DNA from: Nyssa sinensis
Taxonomy: Eukaryota; Streptophyta; Magnoliopsida; Cornales; Nyssaceae
Assembly (NCBI GenBank): GCA_008638375.1
Contig: CM018037.1
Coordinates: 33,093,076-33,157,075 of the forward strand
Direction of reading: 5' to 3'
Length of the DNA stretch: 64,000 nt
The first letter of the stretch is position 1; each line of letters starts with the position of its first letter. Positions 13,001 to 25,300 of this stretch are shown in pieces. The translations under genes and the position numbers were made by a program. The notes under the pieces are model-generated. The model was not told the origin of the DNA and made no database searches. It saw only the letters and a program-made list of their open reading frames with translations.

Positions 13001-16000
13001 TAGCGCACTTGAGGTATACGTGTTTCAAAAAGATGATCATTTCAATAAGTTCATCTTCAAATTTGTAATCCTTCTAAGGCAATGAGTGCACTTCTGCACA
13101 ATTTCATTTTTTCTCGTTCAGCCTAATTTCTAAAATTTCTAGTACTCTTTAATTGCTAACTGATTGAAAATTTTATCATTATGTGTGTTTAGGCTGGTGC
13201 ATTGATGATTGTTGGTTTACTAGCGAATAAAGTAACATTGTCCCCTAAAATGGTCAAAAGCTTGATTCAGTCAATTGCTGATGTAGCTCAAAATGCTGCG
13301 AAGGAGTCAACCGATTTACAATGTTTCCGTATGTCATTGATGGCTTTGATCAACCTTGTTGAGGTATTGCCATGTGTTGTTATGAGCCATTGTTTTTCAT
13401 AGTTTTATTTTGAAGCACCAATCAATGTCTTTCAAACTTCATTTTTGGCTCATGGTGGTGTGTGTTACACTGTTTCTTTTATGTGTTGCTAATGTTTTGT
13501 CAAGTGTTGCTCTTATTTATGCTTCGATATGCATTTATCTAAATAGATTTCTTTTCACTAACATGACCTAAGACTTATTTTCTTGTAAACATATATATTA
13601 TTAGAAGAAAAATTAGGAGGCAGAAAAAGGAATCAAATTATTTATGGTGAAATAATAATAATAGTAGTAGTACTAGTACTAATTATTATTCAACTGGAGC
13701 CTTTTGAGTAATCCAATGTGTTAGCAATCCCTTTGTTGGATCATGTTTCTCATTTGCATGATATGCACACCAAATATATTTAAACTATTTGAAGGTCTGG
13801 GACCAATGAAAAATGATAAAAGAAAGTAAAAAAAAAAATTTTAATTATTCATATAAATAATCAAAGGCAAGAATGAAAATAACATATATACTTGCAGGAA
13901 TTTTTTTCTTGGACAAGTGGGGAAGAAATATAGGTAAAAGAATATAGTTAGGGAAATATTCATATAGGAAATAAATACATTGTAGGTCTGAAACTAAAAA
14001 AATTTATAAATCAAACAATATTCTATATGAGATTTAATAAGTATTATGGAATAAATTGAATGATGGAAATGGAATAAAATAAGTCTACATATATAAAAGG
14101 CCACAACATCTGTATCCACCGAAATCCGAGACAAATAAGGAGACCTATCTTTAAGGGCTACCTCTCCGCACCAATGGTCATGCCAAAATGTCATATTTGT
14201 CCCATCCCTTGTCATGAAATCAACATAAGAAGAGTAATCTGGCCAGCCATCCTTATATCCTTCCATAATCCCTAGGGCTGTAATGAGTCAAGCCGAGCCG
14301 TGCAATGAGTTGTTCAAGATTGGCTTGCTAGAATAAACAAGTTTCAAATTGTGTTTAAGCTCGGCTTGTTAATATCTTGAGCCCATCTTGAACGAGCCTC
14401 TAAGTGAGCTGAGCTCGAGTAGCTTGATTTTTTATATAGTATTATACCACTTATTTACTTATCGAGCCGAACTTGAGCTGAGCTCAATAAATTAATGAGT
14501 CTCAAAATATGTTTAAGCTCGATTTGTTTATCTCGCGAGTCGATTTCGAACGAGCCTCTAACCGAGCCGATCACGAGCCAAGCTCAAAAAGCTTGGTTTG
14601 TTTTATAGCCCTAATAATCCCACCCCCACCCATGGTTTTAAATCGCGGTTGCGGGACATGACTCGGTTGCAATGTAATGGTATCTGGAGTATTGGATCAT
14701 TCGTAATGAGAATAAAAAACCGCAACCATGATTTTTTTTTTTTTTCAAATACTAGCAAATCTCTTAACAGTCATTGATACGCATAACTTGACTACAATTA
14801 TCATATTTTAATATTTTGTACTACTATTTTTTCATTTTTTAACGCCTAAATTTTTTCTTCTTATAAATAACACTTGATAATATATTTTATTATTTAAACA
14901 AAATTTTTAAAGTTAAACTAATGAGAAGTATCATTTAATTTGAATAACTTTATAACAAATATAGCTGTCAAAACGTGTATCGGAAGTCGTGTCATTTTAA
15001 AAAAAATGTGTATCATATCGGGTATCGTATCGTGTATTGTAGATACGTATTATTTTTTTAAAAATACATTTAAAATATATATACATGAATATATATAATG
15101 TTTAAAATGATATAAATATCATTTTAATTTACTTGAAATACAAATTAGATATATAAATTATTATTATTTACCCAACAATTAAAAATCAAAGTGGTACCAA
15201 ACATAGTGGTCTCGTTTTTCAAATCTATTGTATCATGTTGTAACTTGTATATAATGTTATATAGATACAATATATAAAATAACAAAAATTATATTTTAAC
15301 TCACTTATAAAAAAACAACTTAAATTTCATCCAATACAAAAAATCAAGATTTATAAATACTACAAATTTCAAACTAAAATTAAATAATCCAACCAATATA
15401 TTTCATTAAGATAATTTAAAATTATTCATTTTTATAATTCATCCCATTTTCATCTTAATATCTAATTTCAATGGCATCAATATCATCATCACCATCATCA
15501 TATACCAATAGTTTTTTTTTTTTTGATAAGTAAGAAGGATATATTAAGAAACCCAAAAAAGGGTAGAAGGGCAAAAACCCCAAAACATTACATCGTCTTT
15601 AAAGACGCCAAAAAGTCAACAAAAGAAAAAACATTTACAGGAGATGTCTCTTTGGCCTAATAAAATAATAAACGCAAAAAGGTCTCTTTAAGATAAGGAG
15701 TAGGAAGCTCTCGATCCTCGAAGACCCGATTGTTCCTTTCTTTCCAAAGGTACCAAAAGAGGCAAATGGGGGCCAGTCTCCAAATTCTCTTAATTTCTTT
15801 AGGAAGGATGCATCCCTCCCACGCCAATAGGTGATCTTTGACGGAGCCTGACATGACCATGAGAAGCCAAACGCGGCGAAAATGATATTCCAACAGTTCC
15901 AAGGGACTTGGCAATGAATAAGAGTGTGCTCCATACTTTCCTCATTATTCCTACATAAATAACATTTGCTAGCCAAGTGGAAACCTCTTTTCTTCATATT

Positions 16001-19000
16001 TTCTGCAGTTAAAATAGCCTTCCAAGAAGCTTCCCAAACAAAGCAGGAGGCTTTGGGAGGGGCTTTTGAATGCTAGGTGAGTTTCCAAGGAAAGGGAGGA
16101 CCACTATAATCAAACAAACTCTTATAAAAAGAGCTAACCGAGAAGGAAGACTTATTCGGCAACCAAATCCTCTTGTCTTCTCTATCATTCATTGCCCGAA
16201 AATTGTTGATGTGACATAAAAAAGAGGCCACTTCCTCGAGCTCCCAATCAAAGAAGTTCCTTTTAAAAGAAGGAGTCCAAACAAGAGTATTCCCAATGTT
16301 CACCACGTACTCACTAACCTAAGTCGATTTGTTGGTAGCCAGACTGTAAAGCCTTGGGGATAACGTCTTCAGCGGCATAGCACCACACCAGGCATCGTCC
16401 CAAAAATGCACTCGGTCACCCTTGTCGATAACAAACCTACATCTTTCTTGAAAAACTCTCCGCTCTCTTCGCATGTAAACCCATAGACCACAGCCCATTG
16501 GGCCTTCCACGCTGCCCGAACACCATCTCCGAGAATCACACCCATACTTGGACACAATGACCTCCTTCCAAAGATCTGTGTCGCTTTCACCAAATTTCCA
16601 TAACCATTTCCCTAAGAGGGCTGTATTGAAAATTCTCAAGTCCTTCACTCCTAGACCCCCTAGAGACAATGACTTCTTGATTTTATCTCACGCCACTAGG
16701 TGAATCTTCCTGCAGTCTCCCTCATGGCTCCAAAGAAAGTCCCTTTGAATCTTTTCTAGACGTCTGCTCATTGTCTTTGGGATCGGGAAAAGGGACATGA
16801 AATAAGTGGAGAGATTGGCCAAGGTGCTTTTAACAAGGGTGAGCCTGCCTCCTTTAGAAAGGGTTTGGCTTTTCCATTGTGACAGCTTGCGATGAAACCT
16901 CTCTATCACAGGGTCCCAAATCCCAATAGACCTTGTAGGAGCAACCAACGGAAGACCTAAGTAAGACGAGGGGAAACAACCCACTTTGCATCCCAGAGCC
17001 CTTGCTACCAACAGTTTTTTACTTTCTTTTTCTTCTTTAACTTCTTGTATGTTATTCATTATCTACATCTTTTCAAAATATTTACTTTTCTTCTTTCTTA
17101 TTTGAAGAAACATTTCAAGGTGTTACAAAGAGGCAATATAAAACTAAATAAACAAAATTTTTTTTCCTATATATATAACAAAACAATAAAAAAGAGGTCA
17201 AAATGATATTGTTTAGCCCAATTTTCGTATCTTGTGTATTGTGCATTTCAAAACGTATCGTAAGATGCATATTGTGTATCGTAAGATACTAACAACTATG
17301 ATAATAAGTAATATAAATAATAGCAAAAAATGATTATGAGCATGAAAATTAATATAGTGTGATTAGTTATGGAATAAATTTTTTTAAAAAAATTTTGAGG
17401 GCAAAAGGAATTTTCGAATTCGTATTGACCCAAATATTTTAGTAACCTATTTCAATTTTTTTTTTTGAATTATTTTTTGAGTATTTCTTTGATATATAAA
17501 TTTATAAAAATAGAAATCATAAGAATTCGGTAAAATAAAAAAAACTAAAAATTAAAAATTTGAAAAAAGAAAACTTAAAAACAATTGTAACAGTCTTGTA
17601 ACGGCCGATACGAAATGGTATTCGCCGATACAGGCTGTGAATTTTAATCACACTGATATATTGGCCAATGTCAGTATCAGAGGGTCAACAATCGATATGT
17701 AACGTAATGGCCATTATTTAAAACCATGATCTTTTCTCTGTCATGAAATGATAGAAATAGTAAAGAGTGAAAACACTCCCTTTGGCAAAAACCAGTTATA
17801 ACTGTCCACTTGTTTGCTGTAGCCTGAAGCCTACTTGATAGTGTCAATGGATGCTACAAAAATTTGAGGATCTGGTCCAAAAAGTGGAAGACTTTCAGAT
17901 GGTGCCAAGAGACGTTTGGTAAATTGAAATGCTCCTGCAAATTGAGGACCTAAGCCACCATCTGCTCTGGAGGATGCTATACTTCTTACTCTATTACCCT
18001 AAGAAGCACGGATACGGACACGGGACACGGATACGACACGACACGGACACGTAGACACGTTATTTCTCAAAAAAGTAGGACACGGACACGTTAGGAACAC
18101 GTTGAATATATATAAATTTTTATATTTTTTATATGACCATATAATAAAAACCTAATGTTATTTCAATTAAACTTGGCATAAAAACACACAAAGTTAAAAA
18201 ATATTATTAAGATATTAAAATAACGAAGTCATTAAATAAAAATTAAAGAATTTCTTTATTTAATTATCAACATCCATGATTCAAATATCCGGACACGTGT
18301 CCGGGAAATGTCCGAGAGTGTCGGTGTTCGACACGTGTCCGACACGGACACGTGAGCCAAAATAGAGTGTCCGTGCTTCTTAGCTATTACCTCTGTTAAA
18401 ACATCTGATTCTTAGAGGGTAGAGTATGTATTTACGATTTCATTTCCAATGTATGAAAGAGGCAAGAGTTTTTATCAAATATTATTTAAGCACAGTGATG
18501 TATGCTGAATGATGGAACCTGCAAAACTCCCCACATCTCCCTTCGATTGATTGAATGACCAAGACTGATTGGTTGCTGTTATAGGATACCACCTCCCCCG
18601 CGCCCCCAGTTCCCTTTCTTTTGATTTTACTACCCATATCTATTGAATCATGAATATTAGCACGTGTTCTTTTGTTTTCGATGTTTTGTGTCCGTTGTAT
18701 AAGTTGTATTTGCACCCTTACATTGGTTTGCAATGTATTTTGCTAGTTGCAATCTGTCAAAATGTTCCCCAAGAAGGCCATGGATATCCTAAAAGAAATC
18801 AGGTTGGTTTGATGCCTGAAATGTTTCTTTGCATCTATGGTTTATGCTGGTGATATTTTAATTTTTAAAACATTTTCTTTTGCTTTGTTTCGATTCTATA
18901 TTGAAGGGATATTTCGGGGGTTCTTACCGGACTGACCAAGGAGTTCAATATTGATAAATTCTTGGCTGTGTTTTTGGAATCCCTTCTTGAGTACAGGTAT

Positions 19001-19344
19001 GAAACATTGCATATTTCAGTTCTCTCTGTAGAGTTGTCTCAACTCCTCACACCGTTGAACTAATTATTGTATTCTCGCAGTTCTTCTGATGTTACGTACC
19101 TTCCTACTTTGATATCAATTATAGAGACAGTTCCTCTGAAGGGATTTGTGGATCATATAGTCTCTAAGCTCCTTCATTCTTGCGTGAGATTTGCACAGAG
19201 AAAGAGTGATCCGACATCATCTGAATCAGGTTCATTCTGTTCTGGTGCCGGAACATTTACTATTTGCTGTTTTGATTTGACTGGTCTATTCTGGGATTAT
19301 AACATGCACCCACATTTACTTCAGATGCTGAAAATCCTTCTTGT

Positions 19345-19379
<35 letters not shown>

Positions 19380-22300
19380 TTTGACTTTTGTTATCTTGGG
19401 CTCTTACCTCTGTTTTTCTGTGTGATTTTTTTTCTTCTATTGAATGATTCTGAAACAATTACTAGGAACTTGGGCCAAGCAAATTCTGGTTTCTATTAGT
19501 AGAAATTATCCATCTGAATTCCATGGAGCTGTTCACAATTTCTTGGAGGTTTGTTCTCCAATTGGTCTCTCTCTCTCTCTCTTACTCGCTTCCACTTTTG
19601 AATTAATCCTCTTTTCATATTTTCTCTTAGGATCCTGAAGTTCATTTGAAGAAAGAAGGTTCGATATATGAAATTTTGTCCAGAATGTTGGATGAGAATT
19701 TAAATTTGTCACATGAGATCTCTTATTCAAAAATTTGGTTTGCTCTGGAACATCCGAAGGTATCATCTGTTGGCTCGCTGATTCAATACACATGCTGACA
19801 AACTCTTTTCTTTTGTTAGTGTTTTTCATTCGTAGTTGTTTTCACAAGCTTTGCTAGTATGTTTTAATTTTGATTTTATGTGGCAGTCTCCAGTCCTATT
19901 ATGCTTAAACCTGTGTTATAATTTTGTTATGTGGCATAGGCTGAGGTTCGACGTTCGACACTCACAGGATTGGATGCATTTGGCATTCTGAAAGAGAAGA
20001 CTGTTGATTCTCAGGTGACATTTTAATTTTTTTCTTCTTCTTGCGTTGTGGAAAGAATGCATAGAGTTTACACCAACCATTTGCTTCACAGTACTTCAAT
20101 CAATTATTCATTCTTGGTGCTTTAACTTTAAAAGGAATTGTTTTGTGCCTTTGATCTCATGTTGAGTTCTTAGTTTCTGATTGAAGCTTGTCTATTGATT
20201 TTTTGCTCACTATCAAATCCGTTGGTCAACGTGTCATTAGATATGCATTTTGCTGTACTTCTTTGTCAAAGTTTTGTTTATTAGAATTATCTAGCTTGGT
20301 TTAAATTTGGGGCTTATGCTATAATAAAATTTTTAAGTTTCAGTATTTGGTTTGGCCTAAATCATGGTCAAACTTGGATTTCAGCTGTTGAAATTGTTTG
20401 TCAATTGTCAGTTGTCAATTACCATTATCAGCATCTGTTGGGTGATAATTGCAGTAAAGATATTTCTACTGACAAGTTACTGGTCATGCATCCAACTTGA
20501 CCCAATTCAAGAAGTTATTGTTTCTGAACGGGTTTATGCGGAAATTTCTCTACCATTTACTTCTATATAGTTCCATTTCCTTAGTAAAATCACAGGCCCT
20601 GTCTTTTGCTGTTTAAAACCACATTCCCTTTGGCTTGCCTCTTGTCCTTGAAATGCTTTGTATTTTTGAAACGGTTTGCTCACGCTTGCTGGTGCAATTG
20701 TTGAGTTTTGTTGCACGAATGCTCATCAGTGGCCAATTTTCAAAATTTCAGTTTCTAACTGCTAATCATTGTTTCAAATCACCCATTAAATTTGGCTTGG
20801 TATCATTGCAATTCTCTTTACGTATCTATATATATCAATGCCATTTACCATTAAGTTGTTGAGAAATTAAATCTTATCTATTGGTCTGTGGTTTTATATG
20901 TTAGTTGTTGTCCAGCAATATCACTGTTGATGCTTGCCCACAGATTATAAATATATTTACATTCGTTGGACTTCCATTACCCATCACCTGGCATTCTTTA
21001 CATTTGGCAATCACAAATGTCGTTCATGCAACTCTACTTGTTAATGTGTATTGTTCCTTTTTATCAGCCTTTGAATCAGTTTGTTTGTAACGGAGAAGGA
21101 TAAGACCATCAACCTTAGTTGTTTTGATTTATTTTTTTTGCCATGATCTTCGATTCTGTTTGCTAAGTTGCTATATAGTTGCCTTGTTGGCATGGGCAAA
21201 AGGTTTCCCAGAAAAATTGCCGTAATGTTTCTCTGGGTGTTCTTAGTGAGAGGTCAATCAAGGGGAGCTGCATTTTCATTGAATGACAGGCCCAAGCATT
21301 AGTTGCTTCGACAGGGTCATTCGTGGGCAAATCTATCCTTTTTTGTTTTTTTTTGGTCTTTTGTACTTCTATGTCGTCTCTTATAAGAGCTTGATGGTAT
21401 TGAGCTCCCTTTATTTTTGGATTTCGGGAGGTTCATCTATGTTGTTAGATTCTTTTGTATCCTTTTTGTATAGCATGAACATGTGGATATAGTAGTTTTG
21501 TATATGTTTTTTGTAATTGGGTTCACCTATAAAAAAAAATTTCATCTCTCATAAAACCGAGGGCTTTGGACATCAGTCCATCAGTCTGGGTTTCAGATTG
21601 TTAAATTTAAGATTCTAAATCTACTTGGATTTAGTTTTAATTGATTTCAAATCGACCTAAGTTCTTTTATCTTTGATTTCTGAATTCTGACACTTCGTCC
21701 TTATCCAGAGGCTAATAACTATACAAGATGCAATATTGCGCCGGCTTTGCGATGACGATCTGAGTGTCGTTCAGGCAGCTCTAACTCTGGATGGGTTGTC
21801 TGAAATCATAACTTCTCAATGTCTTCTTGACACACTTCAGAATGTGCTTCAAAGATGCTTAGGCATTTTGATGTCAAGTGAGTATGCTTTTATCCATCCT
21901 CTCCACTGTTTGTCTTTACTTGTCTTTGTTTCCATTGCATATGATAGGTAGATTAGATCATGTTTTTGTGCTCTATTGTGACAAGACTGTACATTTTACT
22001 TGGTGACCGTGCCTTCAATTATTGTGCACGTTATGTGGGTGATTGCGAATGATTTCCATCTTCATTCACATCCATTGCACAGATCAGTGTGGAGGGAAAA
22101 GACTTAATTGGTTACGTGTTAATACGGATTTATCGTATGGCTTCTTAATGTTCATTGGTGAATCAGTAACCATATTTCGATCTTCAGATGTCTGTTTTAC
22201 TGATTTGATGGCTGCTTACTATCACACATTTTTTCATGTGTGTGTGTGTGTGTGTGTGTGTTTCATTGCTTGTGGATATGCTGCTTTTGCTGAAATGCAG

Positions 22301-25300
22301 TCAAACAGGGATCATTTTGTTGGACAAATTGGCCTTTTATCTGTGAGAGGGGCAGATCAATGTTAAACCTCCTAATTTTTGTTCGGTTTTTATAGCTATG
22401 GTTGACTAGACGCTGATTGCAAGTTATACACGAATTAACTAAATTAGTTAATTGAGTGGTAGTATAAGAAAAATAGAGTAAGATATGTATGCTTGTGTGA
22501 GAAGTTAGGGTTGGAACCAATTGAAGATAAGATTGAAAAATCACCTAAGATAGTTTTACCATGTGCAGGATTAAGACCAAAAAGAGCATGGATAAAGGCC
22601 ATGACATAAGGTATAATTGCTAGGGATTATTGAGGAAAAATGTGATGTAAGAAGTGAAACTTGAAACTCAAAACAAGGCTGGCTACAGTTGATCATGTGA
22701 TGAGATAAGGTCCTAGTAAGGTTATAGGTGTAGGGTAAATGCGTGGAGGAAATGCTGTAGAGTTTGTAACGGAAAGGAGAAGGAGTTGGCTTGTTTGCCA
22801 AAAAGTGAAGAAGTGTGCTGGAATGTTGTGCACAGAAACTCTCTTGAGTTTTAGGTGTTCAACTAAAGGCAAAATGGTAGGGGAAAGTTTTAGGATTATG
22901 AATCTAGGGTTTGGGGATGAAAAAGTAGAAAATAAAGCGCTAATTGTAAGTAGAATAATGAATCTTATTGCAGAATATTACTTATCCAACAAAAAAATGA
23001 TTGCAGAGAATTGAAGAGAAGAGTTGAAGAAAAGTATTAAGAAGTATCTTCAATTTTGCCTAGATACCTTTAGTGTTCGCCCCTTCAAAGGTGATGGTTA
23101 TTCATGTACTCCACACCCTGTATGCATATTATTTTTGGAGCTATTTGTCACAGGCTGGACTCTGACCCAAAAGCTGCAACTGATGGGTAGAGGTACCAAA
23201 TCCCTTATATGACCCAAGATCCCCCTACTCACAACCGATGTGGGATCGTGACATACTCTCCCACCCGAATCCGCGAACGTCCTCGTCGCGGTCGGGCCAC
23301 AAGGCGTGTTCAGGCCAGTAGGAATCCTGGGCAGGCCGGGCTTTATGGTTACCACCGGGTCATCGGAGTCTCGGGTCGGCTCTGATACCATTGTCACGGG
23401 TTGGACTCTGACTCAAAAGCTGCAACTGATGGGTAGAGGTACCAAATCCCTTATATGATCCAAGATCCCCCTACTCACAACCGATGTGGGATCGTGACAT
23501 ATTGCACATATGCAAGTGGAGCATATGGCAATTTTAAATTAAATAAAAATGTTTAATTTTTTATGCTTTCTTGATGAATGCTGAAATTGGCTTTCACTTC
23601 ATGAATGCCAATTTTTTTGGGAGGTTTTTATGATATTTTTAAATAAAATTTGGCAAAGCATCATTAAGTTTAATTGTTACTGTATAAAAAATACTTGTGG
23701 AGTCACATTGAACTATTTAGATTAGTCCGTCAAAATGGAAATGTTACAAGAATCTTCACATAAAACAGTACTGCCGTTGGTTGTAAAGTCCTGTTTTGTT
23801 AATGATGTGTAGCATTGGCTTTGTAATCGAAATTTGCATGTTATCTTACAACACAACCAATATGAAATACTTGATATTGTATCAGTTTGCATAGTTTTTG
23901 TCTGGGAGCTTTGAATTTTTTACTTCTTCAAAAAGCGCATTACCCTGTGTTGGTCTAGTCAATTTAGGATGCTTAGAGAGATGGGCATACTTGAATCCAT
24001 AACTAGTTAAATTACCTAAAATGTGATGAATAAAAAAAAAAAAAACCTAAGATGCGGTTGTGTCGAGTTTTTCAATGTGTGAAACTATAGTTCTAACTTA
24101 TTTGTCAGATACTCTTTTAACTTTGGCAGGAAATGGACTTATATGCAGCTCTCTCTCATTCACTGCTGACATTGCAGGTACATCTGATAAGTCATCTCTA
24201 GCTGGTGATGTTGCTGTGTCATGCTTGGAGTATGCAATTTCAAACTTCCAAGATCTGGATGAATCTGCAAAGAAACTTGCTACAATGATATTACCCTTAC
24301 TTCTAATATTACCAAAGGTACCTTTTTCATAAGTTGATATGTCGTTGTTGCGTCCATGATACATCAATTCTTTTATTGTTGTGTGCTGTTTTGCTAAATG
24401 CAGACTTTGAAGTTAAATTTGAAGGCTTTGGATTTGGCCAAGAAAGTAAAATGGCATTTTTACCAGAATCTCATCAATACCTCCAGCCCAGAGAAGGTAA
24501 ATGATTATTTTGAAGTTTCTGTTTGAAGCAGTGATGGATATCTGTGCCTTAGAAATGTGCATGTGGGAAAAATAATAAGTTATGGTGATGCATGGTTGCA
24601 TTAGAAATTTATATCACCATGGGTGCGAAGGTCCCTCCCTTCCCGGGGTGGGGGGATAATTCTTGATGTCCTTCAGGTTTGTTGATCTGATTCACTCACG
24701 ACTCAGACTCAGTGTCTTCTGTCTTTCATGGGCACAGCTCCTATATAGAAGTATTGATGCTACGTAGGTCATCATCTTTGCTTCCATCCATCGGTGTTTG
24801 GTCTTCTTATGCTAGAACAAGTGGTTGCCTCTTCACTTGGGAGCCAAGTCATATTTATGTATTTTTATAGAATGAAGTCCATGATATGACAATGCTATCA
24901 ATTGGTGGCAAAGTTGGCGAAATAATAGGCTACTACATTACTTTGAACTTTGTCAATGAAAAATAGTGTAGCTAGTGAGTTTTTGCCTAAGACTTATCAA
25001 AAAAAGAAGGGAAAAAAAAACTTATCAAGCCCAAGGTTGGCAAAGTTTTTCTCTGTTTACTGCTCTCTCTTTAGCAAGCTTGAATTTACAACTGTCGACA
25101 ATCGACATAATTGTCAATTTGCAAGTCGCAACATTGAAGAGCTACTAAGCGTGGAAATATATATTTTCTGGATTAGTATACAGTTCTCCATCAGCCAATA
25201 TTTTCAAAATAATCAATTGCACTTCAGTGATAACAAATTTATGGGTGCACCTAAGAAGATAAGATTCCTACCATGTTTTACATTTGGACATATACTGATT

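Larger units (their letters stand above)
14631..17730. mobile_element. Outer element of a nested stack, CATGGTTTTAAAT ends
   Basis: The left end CATGGTTTTAAAT and right end ATTTAAAACCATG are a perfect 13-bp inverted repeat. Inner arms share CGCGG/AATGG-type subterminal words. No target duplication was recognised. An inner element (about 14960-17305) and a LINE inside that interrupt it. Confidence 0.55.

Noticed and set aside
24128..24129. Upstream acceptor for UTP10 exon 14 as the main site
   Set aside because: It keeps frame but adds 16 residues without family support and has a weaker pyrimidine tract than the 24178 site.
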